Positions 1 to 8,439 are shown, counted from the stretch's first letter. The stretch is 21,638 nt of DNA from 13-2-20CM-68-14 sp051955535 (GCA_051955535.1 JBQCGP010000093.1:1-21638); one strand, 5' to 3'. Notes: generated by a model not told the origin, from the sequence alone. Made by a program: numbers and translations.

Positions 1-813
1 CTCCTGGACGGGGCGGAAGATCCCGACGCGGCAGTGGTCGTTCAGCAGGTTGATCCGCTCGACGATCTCGGTGTTGCCGAGCACGAACCCGAGCCGCCAG
101 CCGGCCATCCCGTAGGACTTCGACATCGAGAACATCTCGACGCCCACGTCCTTTGCGCCGGGCGTGGCGAGGAAGCTGCGCGGCTCGCGTCCGTCGAAGA
201 CGAGGTCGCCGTAGGCGAAGTCGTGGACGACCGCCGCATCGGTCTCGTTGGCATACGCGATCGCGGCCTCGAACGTGCCGTCGCGGACGGCCACGGCGCA
301 CGGGTTCGAGGGGTAGTTCAGGTAGACGGCCGCGACCTCGTCGCGAGGTGCGCGCGAGAAGTCGGGCTGCCAGTCCGCAGCCGGGTCGAGCGGCACCGTT
401 TCGAGTCGGGCTCCGGCGAGCGCCGGGCCGGACGGGTAGTCCGGGTACCAGGGATCCGGCAAGACGACGGCTGAGCGGGAATCCGCCAGGGCCAGCGAGA
501 GCTCGACTATCGCCGTCTTCGTGCCGGGGACGACGGCGACTTCGCGGTCCGGGTCGAGCTCGACGCCGTAGACCGTCCGGTAGCGCTCCGCGATCGCCGA
601 GCGGAGCTCGGGCAGCCCGCGGAACGGCGGGTAGCCGTGGGCGGTCGGGCGGTTCGCAGCACCCGCGAGGGCCTCGACGACATGCTGCGGTGGGCCGGTC
701 TCCGGGTTCCCACGTCCGAGGTCGACGACCTCGCCGGCCGCAGCGACGCGCGTCAGCAGCGCGCCGAAATATTGCTCGGGCAGGCGTTCCAGCCGGTCGG
801 GCCGGCGCCTCAG
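1..813 (-). CDS. PLP-dependent class I/II aminotransferase (C-terminus beyond window)
   Basis: Fold-type I PLP aminotransferase, cytoplasmic, probably acting on amino-acid or diaminopimelate-type substrates; the substrate cannot be read from sequence. Reading the minus strand, about 270 of an expected 380 or so residues are present. In order I see LPEQYF near the start, GRGNPETGPP, a cofactor-phosphate loop around PGTKTA, DPWYPDYPSG, the NYPSNP substrate/carboxylate motif, HDFAYGD (PLP-ring Asp and Tyr), and the Schiff-base lysine in SMSKSYGMAGWRLG. The GMAGWRLG signature is shared with LL-diaminopimelate and PatA-like aminotransferases. The start is uncertain. No in-frame ATG precedes the conserved region. 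A CTG at 811-813 overlaps the upstream stop as CTGA and has a weak GGTGAG before it; the alternative is GTG at 859-861, overlapping the upstream gene by about 50 nt. The family is clear; the start and the substrate are not. Confidence 0.9.
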   Translation of the reverse strand, partial: MRRRPDRLERLPEQYFGALLTRVAAAGEVVDLGRGNPETGPPQHVVEALAGAANRPTAHGYPPFRGLPELRSAIAERYRTVYGVELDPDREVAVVPGTKTAIVELSLALADSRSAVVLPDPWYPDYPSGPALAGARLETVPLDPAADWQPDFSRAPRDEVAAVYLNYPSNPCAVAVRDGTFEAAIAYANETDAAVVHDFAYGDLVFDGREPRSFLATPGAKDVGVEMFSMSKSYGMAGWRLGFVLGNTEIVERINLLNDHCRVGIFRPVQE

Positions 814-1334
814 TACGTGAAGCTCACCGTCCCGACGACTCGCGCGTTGTAGATCAGGCACTGGCCGAAGAGCGAAATCCGGTAGTGCGTGAGCACGACC
901 GAGAAGACGCCAGAGCCACCGGAGCTCGTTTTCGTCGAGACGTTTTGCATGGCGCCGGTGACCTGGAAGCGCTGGTTGGTGCAGTTAGGCCCGGTGCTGA
1001 GCGTCGTGATCGTTCCGCCGTGGTGCACGAACGTCCCGGTGACGCTGTCGGTATGACCGGTCGGGCTGAAGGTGGCCATCTGGAACGAGCCGCCGTTGAC
1101 GTACGTCGGGACCGACCCGAGGGGGTCGTGCTGGACGGAGGTGTTCCAGAGGGCGCGGTCACCGGCGTTGCCCGATCCGGTGCCCGCGAACGAGCCGACG
1201 GTCGAGGTGAACGCGTACTCGTTGCCGGAGATGCCGAAGATGGTCGACGCGGGAGCAGCGGACGCGCCTACCGGCAGCGCCAGCGCCGCAATCGCGACGA
1301 GGAGAGTTACCGAGGAGCGAACGAGAGGCTTCAT
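810..1334 (-). CDS. small secreted protein of unknown function
   Basis: 174 residues beginning with a typical Sec signal peptide: basic MKPLVR, a hydrophobic core LLVAIAALALPV, and an ASA-A type cleavage site near residue 26. The mature part is rich in Gly, Ser, Thr and Val, as in small extracellular beta proteins. Two cysteines (in GPNCTNQ and FGQCLIY) could form one disulfide. The start is well supported: AAGGAG (plus-strand 1343-1348) lies 8 nt before the ATG. The stop overlaps the possible CTG start of the aminotransferase, so the two may be co-transcribed, although no functional link is apparent. I do not recognise a family; a lipocalin-like or allene-oxide-cyclase-barrel-like beta fold is possible but unproven. 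Confidence 0.8.
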   Translation of the reverse strand: MKPLVRSSVTLLVAIAALALPVGASAAPASTIFGISGNEYAFTSTVGSFAGTGSGNAGDRALWNTSVQHDPLGSVPTYVNGGSFQMATFSPTGHTDSVTGTFVHHGGTITTLSTGPNCTNQRFQVTGAMQNVSTKTSSGGSGVFSVVLTHYRISLFGQCLIYNARVVGTVSFTY

Positions 1335-1389
1335 GGGGGCGGCTCCTTCCGATTGCTCGACTGCGCGCGGACCCTACTCCTTCCGCCCC

Positions 1390-1425
1390 GTCCGGGGTCA
1401 GACCCCGGACGCGTCCGAACCGGAC
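1390..1425. repeat. REP-like palindrome, left flank of RAYT
   Basis: A perfect 10-bp inverted repeat (arm GTCCGGGGTC, 1390-1399; partner 1401-1410) is centred on a single A at 1400. It is followed 2 nt later by a second small hairpin (GTCCG-aac-CGGAC, 1413-1425). The RAYT stop codon (1398-1400) lies inside the palindrome. A copy with one mismatch in 21 positions is found at 2076-2096 on the other side of the transposase, in the same orientation and also followed by a small hairpin. This is the expected layout of REP sequences mobilised by the RAYT they flank. Confidence 0.85.
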
Positions 1426-1985
1426 GGGCCGCTCCCGTTGAGCCCATCCTCGACGAATGCCTGCAGTCGCGAACGCGCCACAGTGGGGTCGGCGGAAAAC
1501 AATGCCCGCACGCCTTCCAGGTCGAGCGACAGAGCCGGCGCCGCCCAGCCGATCGCGGCCGGGTAGCTGCTCCACCGCCAGTCGGCGGGCCGCTTGCACA
1601 GGCCGGCGCGAACGGGGTTGAGCGCGATGTACCTGAGCGCGGCGAGCAAATGGCCGTCGGTCTCGACGAGCTGGGTCTGATAGCGCTGGCGGAAGAGGCT
1701 GCCGAACTCCTGGTGACGGTCGTTGACGGCCTGGGCGTGCATGCCGTTGAGTCTCTTCATGCCCGCGGCGAGGTTCGGCTCCGGGGTCGTCACGAGCAGG
1801 TGGTAATGCGTCCCCAACAGACAGTGCGCCTTGCACGACCACTTGTAGCGGCGGATAACGTCATCCAGCCTGTACTCGAACCACCGTCGGTCGTCGTTTT
1901 CGATGAAGAGCCGGCGACCGAATGTTGAGTTTGCCGTGACGTGGTAGGTCGCACCGTGGGCCTGGATCCGGAGTGGTCGCGCCAT
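1398..1985 (-). CDS. REP-associated tyrosine transposase (RAYT, Y1_Tnp/IS200-like)
   Basis: 195 residues, full length for a RAYT. This HUH/Y1 single-strand nuclease family nicks and joins REP hairpins. Visible motifs are the N-terminal MARPLRIQ-GATYHVT strand, the HUH metal-binding pair H60-Y-H62 in GTHYHLLVTTPEPNL, the FGSLFRQRYQTQLVE segment, the candidate catalytic Tyr119 in LRYIALNPVRAGL, and the family-typical ADWRWSSY. All key residues are present, so the enzyme looks active. There is no Shine-Dalgarno; instead a TACCCT -10-like box (1993-1998) sits 7 nt before the ATG, as expected for a leaderless transcript. It is flanked by matching palindromes, and its stop lies within one of them. 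The C-terminal tail (GLNGSGPSGSDASGV) is low complexity and partly encoded by the repeat. Confidence 0.93.
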   Translation of the reverse strand: MARPLRIQAHGATYHVTANSTFGRRLFIENDDRRWFEYRLDDVIRRYKWSCKAHCLLGTHYHLLVTTPEPNLAAGMKRLNGMHAQAVNDRHQEFGSLFRQRYQTQLVETDGHLLAALRYIALNPVRAGLCKRPADWRWSSYPAAIGWAAPALSLDLEGVRALFSADPTVARSRLQAFVEDGLNGSGPSGSDASGV

Positions 1986-1992
1986 CGCAGCG

Positions 1993-1998
1993 AGGGTA
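1993..1998 (-). promoter_or_regulatory. putative -10 box for leaderless RAYT transcript
   Basis: The minus strand reads TACCCT exactly 7 nt upstream of the ATG (1985). No Shine-Dalgarno is seen. It matches the CTAnn(C/T)T-N6-7-start pattern found at five other genes in the window. Confidence 0.5.
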
Positions 1999-2075
1999 GG
2001 CAGCGACCGCGCGACGAAAGCCGCGCGGCGCAGGTTTCGTCACCGCCGGGCCGGCGAATCGTCACGTTTGGGCCA

Positions 2076-2111
2076 GTCTGGGGTCAGACCCCGGACATGG
2101 CCCGAACGGCC
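2076..2111. repeat. REP-like palindrome, right flank of RAYT
   Basis: Inverted repeat with arms GTCTGGGGTC (2076-2085) and GACCCCGGAC (2087-2096) around a central A. It differs from the left copy at one base, giving a G-T wobble. A small hairpin GGCC-cgaac-GGCC (2099-2111) follows. It lies between the stop of the histidine kinase (2116) and the RAYT start (1985), so it might also act as a transcription barrier for the kinase. No T-run follows it on the minus strand. Confidence 0.82.
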
Positions 2112-2115
2112 CTGG

Positions 2116-3774
2116 TTAGCCGCGCGGGAGCTCGAGCACGAACGTCGACCCGTGCGAGGGCTCGGAGTCGACGAAGATCTCGCCGTTCATTCGCCGGGCG
2201 AGCTCCCGGCTGATGTAGAGCCCCAGGCCCGTGCCGCCGCCGCCCCGCGTCTGCTCGGGGTCGACCCGGTAGAACTTCTCGAAGATCGCCTGCTGCTCGG
2301 TCGACGGGATGCCGATGCCCTCGTCCGCGACGGACAGCCTCACGTGTCCGTCGTGCTCCTCGACGGAGACCGTGATCGTCCCGCCCTCGCGCGAGTACTT
2401 GGCGGCGTTGTCGATCAGGTTCGTGACGATCTGGCGAATCCGGTCACGGTCGCCCGTCACGTTCGCGGACGCCGGCAGTCTGAGTTCGAACGATGCGACG
2501 CGGCGTGCCATCGCCGCCGCCGTTTCGCGGACGATCTCGGCGACGTCCACCTGCTCCTGCTCGACGGTCACGCCCCCGCTGTCGAGGCGGCTCGCGAGCA
2601 GGACCTCGTCGGTGATCTGAGCCAGCCGCTCCGACTGCGTCGCGATCATCTCGAGCAGAATGCGGCTCTCGTCCGCCCCGAGGTCGACGTCGGAGCGAAG
2701 CAGAGTCAGCGCCGCGCCGTACACGGCGGTCATGGGAGTTCGCAGCTCGTGCGAGACGGTCGCGATGAAGTCGCTCTGCGCCTCGTCGAGCTTGTGCTCT
2801 GCGGTCTGATCCCGGAAGGCGTAGACGACGCCTCCGCGGGAGATGCGAACAGCGACGAACGAGAGCCAGAGTTCCTGGCGGTCGACGTCGACCGGCAACG
2901 TCACTGCCCGCGGCACATCTTCGATCTCGGTGACCGGCACCTGTTCGGCGATCTCATGCCAGCCGGGCACCGCCTCCTCCGCCGGACGCCCGCGGACGTC
3001 GTCGCCGCTGAGGCCGAGGATCAGCTCGGCGGAGGGGTTCCAGAAGCGGACGACACCCTCGGGGTTGACGTAGAAGACCCCGTCGCCAACGGCTTCGAGC
3101 AGCCTCGCCGCCTCCTCGCCCTGCTCCGCCGCCGCTCGTGCCGCGGCCTCGGCCGCCTCCGCCCGGCTCAGCTCCTCGTGGAGGCGCGCGGTCCGGACGG
3201 CCGCGCCCATCTGCGCGACGAGCCCCTCGACGACCTCCAGGTCGTCCCCCGAGTACGGCCCTCGGTCGCTCATCAGCTGCACGACCCCGACGACCCGCCC
3301 CTCGTGCTTGACCGGCACCATCATCGCGGACTGCACCCGCGTCGGCCCGAGGTCCGGGACCTTGCGGACGGTGCCCTCCCGGTCGACGTCGTAGAACGTT
3401 CCCTCGCTGCTCTCGACGCGTTCGGCGACGTCGTTCGCGAGCAGCGGCTCGCCGGTCCGGATCACCTCGCTCTGCATGCCGCCGACGGCGGAGAGCTTCA
3501 GCTGCGGCAGCGTCGCCGGGTCGATCCGGTTCCCTTCGACCGAGGCGTACTCGCAGCGAATCAGGCTCTCGCGCTCGTCGAACGACGAGACGATCACACC
3601 GTCGTGTTGGATCACGTCGGCGAGCAGCTCGTGGAAACGGTCGTAGACACGGTCGATCTCGAGCGTCTCCGTGAGGGAGCGCGCGGCGTCGAGCAGGAGC
3701 TGCGCGAGCTCGGCTCTGCGTCGCAGGTCTCGTTCGACCTGGAGGTAGTGGGCCCTGACGTCGTCAGTCGGCAT
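2116..3774 (-). CDS. soluble GAF-PAS sensor histidine kinase
   Basis: Two-component sensor kinase of about 552 residues with no membrane segment, so it should sense an intracellular signal. Domain order from the chosen start: N-terminal helix, GAF (about 20-200), short Ala/Glu-rich coiled coil, PAS (about 225-325, GVFYVNPEGVVRFWNPSAE), HisKA with the H-box FIATVSHELRTPMTAVYG, and HATPase_c with N-box (QIVTNLIDNAAKYS), G1 (DEGIGIP), F-box (IFEKFYR) and G2 (GGTGLGLYIS). All boxes are intact. I chose ATG 3774 because AGGAG lies 5 nt upstream and the conserved region follows. An in-frame ATG at 3846 would add 24 unrelated residues, and a TAGGAT -10-like box ends 2 nt before it, so it probably lies at or upstream of the transcript start. 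No response regulator is adjacent (orphan). Confidence 0.93.
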   Translation of the reverse strand: MPTDDVRAHYLQVERDLRRRAELAQLLLDAARSLTETLEIDRVYDRFHELLADVIQHDGVIVSSFDERESLIRCEYASVEGNRIDPATLPQLKLSAVGGMQSEVIRTGEPLLANDVAERVESSEGTFYDVDREGTVRKVPDLGPTRVQSAMMVPVKHEGRVVGVVQLMSDRGPYSGDDLEVVEGLVAQMGAAVRTARLHEELSRAEAAEAAARAAAEQGEEAARLLEAVGDGVFYVNPEGVVRFWNPSAELILGLSGDDVRGRPAEEAVPGWHEIAEQVPVTEIEDVPRAVTLPVDVDRQELWLSFVAVRISRGGVVYAFRDQTAEHKLDEAQSDFIATVSHELRTPMTAVYGAALTLLRSDVDLGADESRILLEMIATQSERLAQITDEVLLASRLDSGGVTVEQEQVDVAEIVRETAAAMARRVASFELRLPASANVTGDRDRIRQIVTNLIDNAAKYSREGGTITVSVEEHDGHVRLSVADEGIGIPSTEQQAIFEKFYRVDPEQTRGGGGTGLGLYISRELARRMNGEIFVDSEPSHGSTFVLELPRG

Positions 3775-3848
3775 CTCGTCTCCTAGCGGCGTCTCTTGCG
3801 ACGAGGTCGTGCGCTCCGCACTCGCCCACCCTCCGTGGTCGCACATCG

Positions 3849-3854
3849 ATCCTA
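3849..3854 (-). promoter_or_regulatory. putative -10 box of the histidine kinase gene
   Basis: TAGGAT on the minus strand. A transcript starting about 6-7 nt downstream gives a leader of roughly 65-70 nt before the AGGAG-preceded ATG at 3774. No good -35 is visible. Confidence 0.35.
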
Positions 3855-3886
3855 CGATGTTTGCAGCCTTTTTACGAGGGGTTAGC

Positions 3887-3917
3887 GGCCAGGCGCCTCA
3901 CGTCGAGGCGCCTGGCC
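3887..3917. terminator. strong hairpin after the M14 exoprotein gene
   Basis: A perfect 13-bp stem GGCCAGGCGCCTC (3887-3899) with partner 3905-3917 and a 5-nt loop lies 11 nt beyond the stop of the minus-strand exoprotein gene and just upstream of the kinase promoter. It has no clear T-run on either side, so it would be a T-poor terminator or an mRNA 3'-end stabiliser. Confidence 0.6.
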
Positions 3918-3927
3918 GTCTGTGATC

Positions 3928-6900
3928 TCAGAGCTGACCGACGAGCAGCTGGACCTTCCGCTGGGCGAGCGCGCCCAGGATCGGCGCCTCCCAGCCGCTT
4001 CGCTCTGCGTTATCGCCGGTACGCACGCCGCGCACGACGAATGCATAGGCGTTCCGGGACCTAACGAAGCGGGCGTGCGCCCGGAGCTGTGCCGGCAGCT
4101 TCGCCGCCCTCACCGCGAGGCGCAGAGCCGCGGCTCGGCTCGGCCTGACCGAAATGATCACGGCCAGGTCGCCGCCGAACGCACCGCTGGCGCGCACGGG
4201 CCGGTTCTTGACCGTCGGCAGGCTCGCGGCCGGGAGCGGAGCGGCCGCAGCGCTCGAGTGCGTCTGGGCGAGACCGAACTCGCTGAAGACCGGTGCGGCC
4301 GGGATCGCCGAGCCGGTCGGGTAGAGCACCGCGTTCAGGACGATCCGCTCCTCCTGCTCGGTCCAGGCGCGGAACCAGGCGTCGAAGCCGAGCAGGACCG
4401 CGTGTCCGGAGCCGAACGGCTGGTCGACCACGGCCGGCCGTCCGGGCAGGTTCGCGTTTGCATTCACCTCGAAGCCGTAGCAGTTGCCGAACCCGGCCGG
4501 ACCTCCGCAGTCGCCGGCGGGTGCATAGGTCGCGACTGCCCTGCCCGTGCCGAGCGTCGAGGGGTCGTAGGCCGGATCGCCGTTCGTCTCCCTGTAGATC
4601 CAGCCGCCCGCGTCGAAGCCCCAGGCCACCGGGTTCGACGTGTCCCACGTGGCGTCGAAGGTCGAGCCGGGCGTCGTGAGGCCGCTGATCGCGGTCGTGT
4701 TCAGGCTCGTCAGCCCGGCGTTGCGGGCGCTCGCCGTTCCGCCCGCGAGCGCGCCGATGTACCGGCCGCCGGAATTGACGAAGGCCTGCAGTGCCGTCGC
4801 CCCCGCGCCCGCCGCGATCGTCGAGGTCGGGTTGATGAACGCCGTGTAGCCCTGGCTGACCAGGACGCCGGCCGCGAGGTCGGTCGAGGTGATCTGGCCG
4901 ATCTGCGAGGTCGGGATTCCCTCCTTCTGCGTCAGGTCGAACATCACCTCGCAGTACGCAGTCGAGCTGCACTGGCCGTCACCGGAGCCATGGAACGCCG
5001 GGTTCGTCGGCGCTGTGGTCCCGCCCGTGTAGACGCCGATCTTCGGCAGGGCCAGCGCGTAGTGCGCGACCGGATAGCCCGTCAGCCCGAAGACGGGCGT
5101 CTGCCACTTCGTCGCGTCGGCACTGATCGTGGCGAGGTCGACCGTCGAGCCGTCCACGAGCGCCGCACCGGTGGCGAAGTGGACGCCGCCAGAGTCGAAT
5201 GAAGCCGAACCACGCGTCACGCTCGCTCCCTGGCCGAGCAGCTGGTTCACCATCGCCAGCCCGGCCATCGAGTCGGTGTTGAACGCGTAGACCGGCTGCG
5301 CCGTCACCGGCGAGGTGCCCTGCGCCGGATCGCCGATCAGTGTCATCGCCGCCCCTGCCGGTGGCTTCTGGGTGAGGAAGCCGTCACCCCCGAACCCGCG
5401 CAGCAGCGGGTAAGACCAGGTCACCTTGTCGTAGAAGTAGTGGAACGGCAGGAACGGGTTCTCTTCCAGCACCGCGTTGATCCAGTGCTTCGCTCCCTGG
5501 TCGAGCGGGATGTAGAGCGTCCCGGTCGGGAGCGTGGTCGTCTCCGTCAGCGCGGGGGAAGCGCCGCCCTGGACGGCGTTGATGTTGAAGTTCCCGTACC
5601 GGTGCGCCCCGCCGATCGTGAGCGGCGCGGTCAGGCGGTAGACGTTGACGCCCGCCCGCTGGAGCTCCTTGATCGTCGTGGCGACGTCGCCGGAGTGCGC
5701 GTTCGGCAGGAAGTAGTACCCGCAGATGTCGACGTTCGGGTTCTGGTCGCCAGTGGTCTGGCCGATGTCGAGCTGGTCGACCGCCGGCGGGCTGACCTGG
5801 GTATTGTCCTGGACCTTGCAGGCGGCGCCCTGGTCGACGGCCTCCTGCCACTGCTTCACCCAGCCGGTCATCAAGCTCGTCTTCTTCGCGGCGATCGCGT
5901 TGACCGTCTCATCCATCGCCAGGTAGTGGTCGTAGACCTGCTTGCCGTAGTTCTCGTTGTTGCCCTTCTCGTACGTCATCCCGGCTGCGCCCATCAGCAA
6001 GGAGGGGACGGTGTCGCCGTACTCGGGAACGAACAGGTCGTAGGTGTTGTAGTTGCGGTACTGGGACGACTGGTCGTTGAACCGGTTCTGGATGCTCGGC
6101 CCGATCACCTGGTCGATCAGGTCGAGGGCGAAGTGCGAGATCTCGTTCAGCGCGGCGTCCTCGTTGGGCGGGAAGAAGTAGCCCGAGGTCTGCTGGTGCG
6201 CGTCGATGAAGAAGAGGCCGGGGTACTGAACCGCATCGTCGAAGAGCACCTGGTTCTCCGGCATCTGGATCGTCCCGCGGTCGCGGTTCGGGTCGAAGCT
6301 CCAGGCGGTCGTGCGCATGTTGTGGTCGCGGTCGTCAGGAGCCGTGACCGGCTGGATGAAGACGTCGAGATTGCTCAGCCGCTGCGCGTTCGCGCAGTCC
6401 TCCCGGGCGGTCAGGTCGTAGAGCTCCTTCACGGAGGCCTCGCCGCCCGCCGGCTCGTTGCCGTGCGGCGTGCCGGTGATCCAGCCGAAGGCCGGCCGGG
6501 AGCCGACCTGTGAGAGCGCGTCAGCCTGCGAGGTCGTTCCGTCGATGACGCCGCGCCAGAACGCGCCGTCGTTGCGGCCGGCGTCGAGGTTGGCGATGTT
6601 GCTCGGCGTGCCGACGACGATGACGTCGAACGGAACGCCGAGGACGCTCGTCCCGGCCGGGTAGAGCTTGACCGCGACGCGTGAGCCGGTCGTGCCCGGG
6701 TTATTGGCGATCGAGTCCTTGACCGCCTGCAGGTAGGCCATCAACTGATAGGTCTTCTTCGCGGAGGGGGTCGCGCCGCTGAGCCCGTCGCCGGTGGCGG
6801 GGCCGCCAAGCACGCCGCCGAAGAACGAGTCGTAGGTCGGGATGTTCGGGTCGAGCTGCATCCCGTTCGTGCAGCCGGACGGATCGCTCGTAGCGATCGG

Positions 6901-8406
6901 AGCGTCCGCGATCGGCCACTCGCCTCCGGCCTGGTCGGATTGCGTGCTCGAGCGGTACGGGCAGAACACGACCGAATCGGAGTCGGAGACGCCCGTCGGG
7001 CAGCTCGCGTCCGCCATGGCGTTGCCGTTGACGGGGTTCTCCGGGATCGGCGGGTTGTAGGTCGTCGGCGAGGGGGCCACCGTGTTGGACCAGACAGCCG
7101 GACCGGGCGTCGGCAGCGTCAGCGTGCCGGTGCGCAGCCCCCACCAGTCGTTCGTAGCCGTGACCGGTGTCGCCGCGTTGTTGCCTTGCCCGTCGAGCGT
7201 CGTGTTGAGTACGCCGAAAGCGTTGTCGGTGACGTTGCTTTGCATCACCGACGAGGCGGCCGCCCCGACGAGCCTGACGCCCGCGCCGAGCCGCAGGTTC
7301 TGGTTGTTGTCGGCGTGGTTGCCGAGCGGGAAGGGGTCGTTGTTCGGGGTCGGCGCGAAGACGCTGCCGACCGGCGCATCCGTGCCGTGGACGAGGTTCG
7401 ACGAGATCGTGCTGTCGGCGATCTGCACCGAGGCGCCGGCCGTGACGCGCACGCCGTCCTGGCCGAAGTTCGGCCCGGTATAGAGCGGGATCGGCGGCGG
7501 GATCGGGTTCGAGCCGCCCGATGCCTGGCAGTCGCCGTCGATGATCGTCGGCCCGCCCGCAGTCGGGTCGTTGTAGTTCTGGCACGAGTTGCGACCGGCG
7601 ATCACGGAGTTGGAGATCAGCGCGCGGTTGTCGATTCCGGAGGCGACGAGCGGCGCCGACTGCGTCGGCAGGTAGTAGCCCGTCGAGCCGTCGACGAGCA
7701 CGCCGACCGCGTTGTAGTGGTCGATCCGCGTGTGGTCGATCGTCAGCGTGCGCGCCGGTTGCACCGTCGGCTTCTTCGGGGTGTTGCGCGTCACCATCGC
7801 GACGCCGACCCCGTAGTCGTTGCTGCGGAAGCCGCCCGGCACCTGGTAGCCGTTCTTGCCCTCGTCGGTGACGAGGCCGGTCACGTACGAGCGGTCGATC
7901 GATCCCTGCGCGTCGACGAAGACGGCGCCCGCGGTCACGGGGACGCCGTTGCCGCTGAAGGTGATGCCGGAGACGTTGACCGTGATCGGATCGGCGGGCT
8001 TGCCGACGACGGCAAGGAGGTCACCCTCGGCGTCACGGATGTTCGGCTGAGGCTCGGCGATGCCACCCGAGTGGGGCTTGCTCCGCGGCACGACCGTGAC
8101 CTGGTCGGCTCCTGCGCCTTGCAGAGTGAGGTCGCGCTGGATCGTCAGCGCGTTGCTCCCCGGGTCGGCGTCGCCCTCGACGTATGTGCCGGCGCAGACG
8201 AAGACCGTGTCGCCGGGCTTCGCGGCGTTGATCGCCTCCTGGATGGTGCGAAAGCCCGCTTTCGGGCATTCGCTGCTGTTCTTGGGCGCAACGGTAAGCG
8301 TGCTTGGCGCTCCCGCTGCCTGTCCCTGGGCTGATGCGACTCCCAGCGCGGCCAGCACTGCCGTGAGCGACACGACGAGTGCCGCGTAGTGCCTCCGACC
8401 GATCAC
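3928..8406 (-). CDS. secreted beta-helix / M14 zinc carboxypeptidase / amidotransferase-like protein
   Basis: 1492-residue exoenzyme starting at GTG 8406, with AAGGGGGG 6 nt upstream. Residues 1-30 form a Sec signal peptide ending ASA-Q. Residues about 48-440 look like a right-handed parallel beta-helix: FRTIQEAINAAKPGDTVFV at its start, repeated short beta/Asn-rich coils, and TNDWWG at its end. Residues about 550-850 carry M14 carboxypeptidase motifs: H648-G-N-E651 and H737 (FIDAHQQ) as zinc ligands, DPNRD (705-709) for substrate binding, and E813 (TYEKG) as candidate catalytic Glu. Residues 890-1110 are unassigned. Residues about 1120-1360 resemble a glutamine-amidotransferase/ThuA-like sandwich (IGVYTGG; FVNSGGRYIG; GSGHAVLLGFDAWFRAW), with no evident nucleophile Cys. 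The combination suggests binding and trimming of extracellular polymer or peptidoglycan peptides, which is inference. It stands alone on the minus strand, divergent from the 8504 gene. Confidence 0.9.
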   Translation of the reverse strand: MIGRRHYAALVVSLTAVLAALGVASAQGQAAGAPSTLTVAPKNSSECPKAGFRTIQEAINAAKPGDTVFVCAGTYVEGDADPGSNALTIQRDLTLQGAGADQVTVVPRSKPHSGGIAEPQPNIRDAEGDLLAVVGKPADPITVNVSGITFSGNGVPVTAGAVFVDAQGSIDRSYVTGLVTDEGKNGYQVPGGFRSNDYGVGVAMVTRNTPKKPTVQPARTLTIDHTRIDHYNAVGVLVDGSTGYYLPTQSAPLVASGIDNRALISNSVIAGRNSCQNYNDPTAGGPTIIDGDCQASGGSNPIPPPIPLYTGPNFGQDGVRVTAGASVQIADSTISSNLVHGTDAPVGSVFAPTPNNDPFPLGNHADNNQNLRLGAGVRLVGAAASSVMQSNVTDNAFGVLNTTLDGQGNNAATPVTATNDWWGLRTGTLTLPTPGPAVWSNTVAPSPTTYNPPIPENPVNGNAMADASCPTGVSDSDSVVFCPYRSSTQSDQAGGEWPIADAPIATSDPSGCTNGMQLDPNIPTYDSFFGGVLGGPATGDGLSGATPSAKKTYQLMAYLQAVKDSIANNPGTTGSRVAVKLYPAGTSVLGVPFDVIVVGTPSNIANLDAGRNDGAFWRGVIDGTTSQADALSQVGSRPAFGWITGTPHGNEPAGGEASVKELYDLTAREDCANAQRLSNLDVFIQPVTAPDDRDHNMRTTAWSFDPNRDRGTIQMPENQVLFDDAVQYPGLFFIDAHQQTSGYFFPPNEDAALNEISHFALDLIDQVIGPSIQNRFNDQSSQYRNYNTYDLFVPEYGDTVPSLLMGAAGMTYEKGNNENYGKQVYDHYLAMDETVNAIAAKKTSLMTGWVKQWQEAVDQGAACKVQDNTQVSPPAVDQLDIGQTTGDQNPNVDICGYYFLPNAHSGDVATTIKELQRAGVNVYRLTAPLTIGGAHRYGNFNINAVQGGASPALTETTTLPTGTLYIPLDQGAKHWINAVLEENPFLPFHYFYDKVTWSYPLLRGFGGDGFLTQKPPAGAAMTLIGDPAQGTSPVTAQPVYAFNTDSMAGLAMVNQLLGQGASVTRGSASFDSGGVHFATGAALVDGSTVDLATISADATKWQTPVFGLTGYPVAHYALALPKIGVYTGGTTAPTNPAFHGSGDGQCSSTAYCEVMFDLTQKEGIPTSQIGQITSTDLAAGVLVSQGYTAFINPTSTIAAGAGATALQAFVNSGGRYIGALAGGTASARNAGLTSLNTTAISGLTTPGSTFDATWDTSNPVAWGFDAGGWIYRETNGDPAYDPSTLGTGRAVATYAPAGDCGGPAGFGNCYGFEVNANANLPGRPAVVDQPFGSGHAVLLGFDAWFRAWTEQEERIVLNAVLYPTGSAIPAAPVFSEFGLAQTHSSAAAAPLPAASLPTVKNRPVRASGAFGGDLAVIISVRPSRAAALRLAVRAAKLPAQLRAHARFVRSRNAYAFVVRGVRTGDNAERSGWEAPILGALAQRKVQLLVGQL

Positions 8407-8439
8407 GAAGATCCCCCCTTGGTCGACTGCGGATGCGGC

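Noticed and set aside
153..1928. Long plus-strand ORF (591 codons) opposite the aminotransferase, secreted protein and RAYT
   Set aside because: Arg/Ala/Gly-rich composition without domains, spanning three real minus-strand genes; a typical GC-rich antisense shadow.
2068..3786. 572-codon plus-strand ORF opposite the histidine kinase
   Set aside because: Mirrors the codons of the kinase, which has all its family motifs on the minus strand; no domain recognisable.
6940..8334. 464-codon plus-strand ORF opposite the M14 exoprotein
   Set aside because: Arg/Val/Asp-rich antisense shadow of the beta-helix region.
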